Shown here piece after piece: positions 63,966-64,000 of a stretch of DNA of 64,000 nucleotides. This stretch comes from Amorphochlora amoebiformis (taxonomy: Eukaryota; Cercozoa; Chlorarachniophyceae). The stretch spans positions 558,001 to 622,000 of the forward strand of contig BAAHQB010000011.1 in assembly GCA_054601695.1 (NCBI GenBank). Reading direction: 5' to 3'. The notes below the pieces were generated by a model, which was not told where the DNA came from, did no database searches, and was given only the letters and a program-made list of their open reading frames with translations. Each line of letters begins with the position of its first letter. Position 1 is the first letter of the stretch. Both the position numbers and the translations under genes were made by a program.

Positions 63966-64000
63966 CTGTTACGCAATTACCAATTAGCAATGCTCAAGGT

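Overview
This is a nuclear window from a eukaryotic microbe, probably a protist or alga; I cannot place the lineage from the sequence. The grounds are GT-AG introns in every gene, an ER-retained protein disulfide isomerase, a two-domain ALKBH8, and tracts of TTAGGG-type telomeric repeat. About half of the window is (TA)n or TA/TG/CA microsatellite. It yields a large number of spurious Tyr-Ile reading frames, and these were discarded. Real coding sequence was recovered by joining small non-TA exons whose reading phases agree, then checking the result against known families.

Layout from left to right: a family I inorganic pyrophosphatase (-, 336-4780); a C-terminally anchored membrane protein (+, 5215-6222); protein disulfide isomerase (+, 8246-9851); a GLOD4-like protein with two glyoxalase-fold domains in 16 exons (-, 10592-22145); a partly resolved membrane protein (-, 25665-26349) head to head with a small membrane protein (+, 26395-26847); a family GH37 trehalase in 22 exons spread over 16.3 kb (+, 27167-43468); a basic 217-residue protein of unknown function (-, 43853-47112) head to head with a long multi-exon protein with an acidic tail (+, 47169-55868); and ALKBH8, an AlkB oxygenase joined to a tRNA methyltransferase (-, 56252-63965, 5' end outside the window). 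The joined coding lengths of trehalase (1560 nt), the GLOD4-like gene (1053 nt), PDI (1380 nt), the 5215 gene (690 nt) and the 43853 gene (654 nt) are all exact multiples of three, which supports the exon joins.

The genes are unrelated housekeeping functions (pyrophosphate hydrolysis, oxidative folding in the ER, glyoxalase-type chemistry, trehalose breakdown, tRNA wobble modification). They alternate in strand as divergent and convergent neighbours. Coding genes are close together (three divergent pairs have gaps of 45-434 bp), while many introns are swollen with TA repeats.

The most interesting feature is how the introns are built. Many TA arrays run directly into the splice sites. Several introns carry tandem copies of the 3' splice site plus the first bases of the next exon, so they contain rows of decoy acceptors; one row contains a 21-nt microexon. 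At least five introns in five genes hold telomere-like repeats. In these the transcript almost always carries the C-rich (CCCTAA) strand, which supplies CTAAC branch-site-like motifs and pyrimidines. Two of these arrays, 17 kb apart and in opposite orientation, share a 40-bp interspersed motif. The gene spacers at convergent ends are strikingly rich in CTAG.
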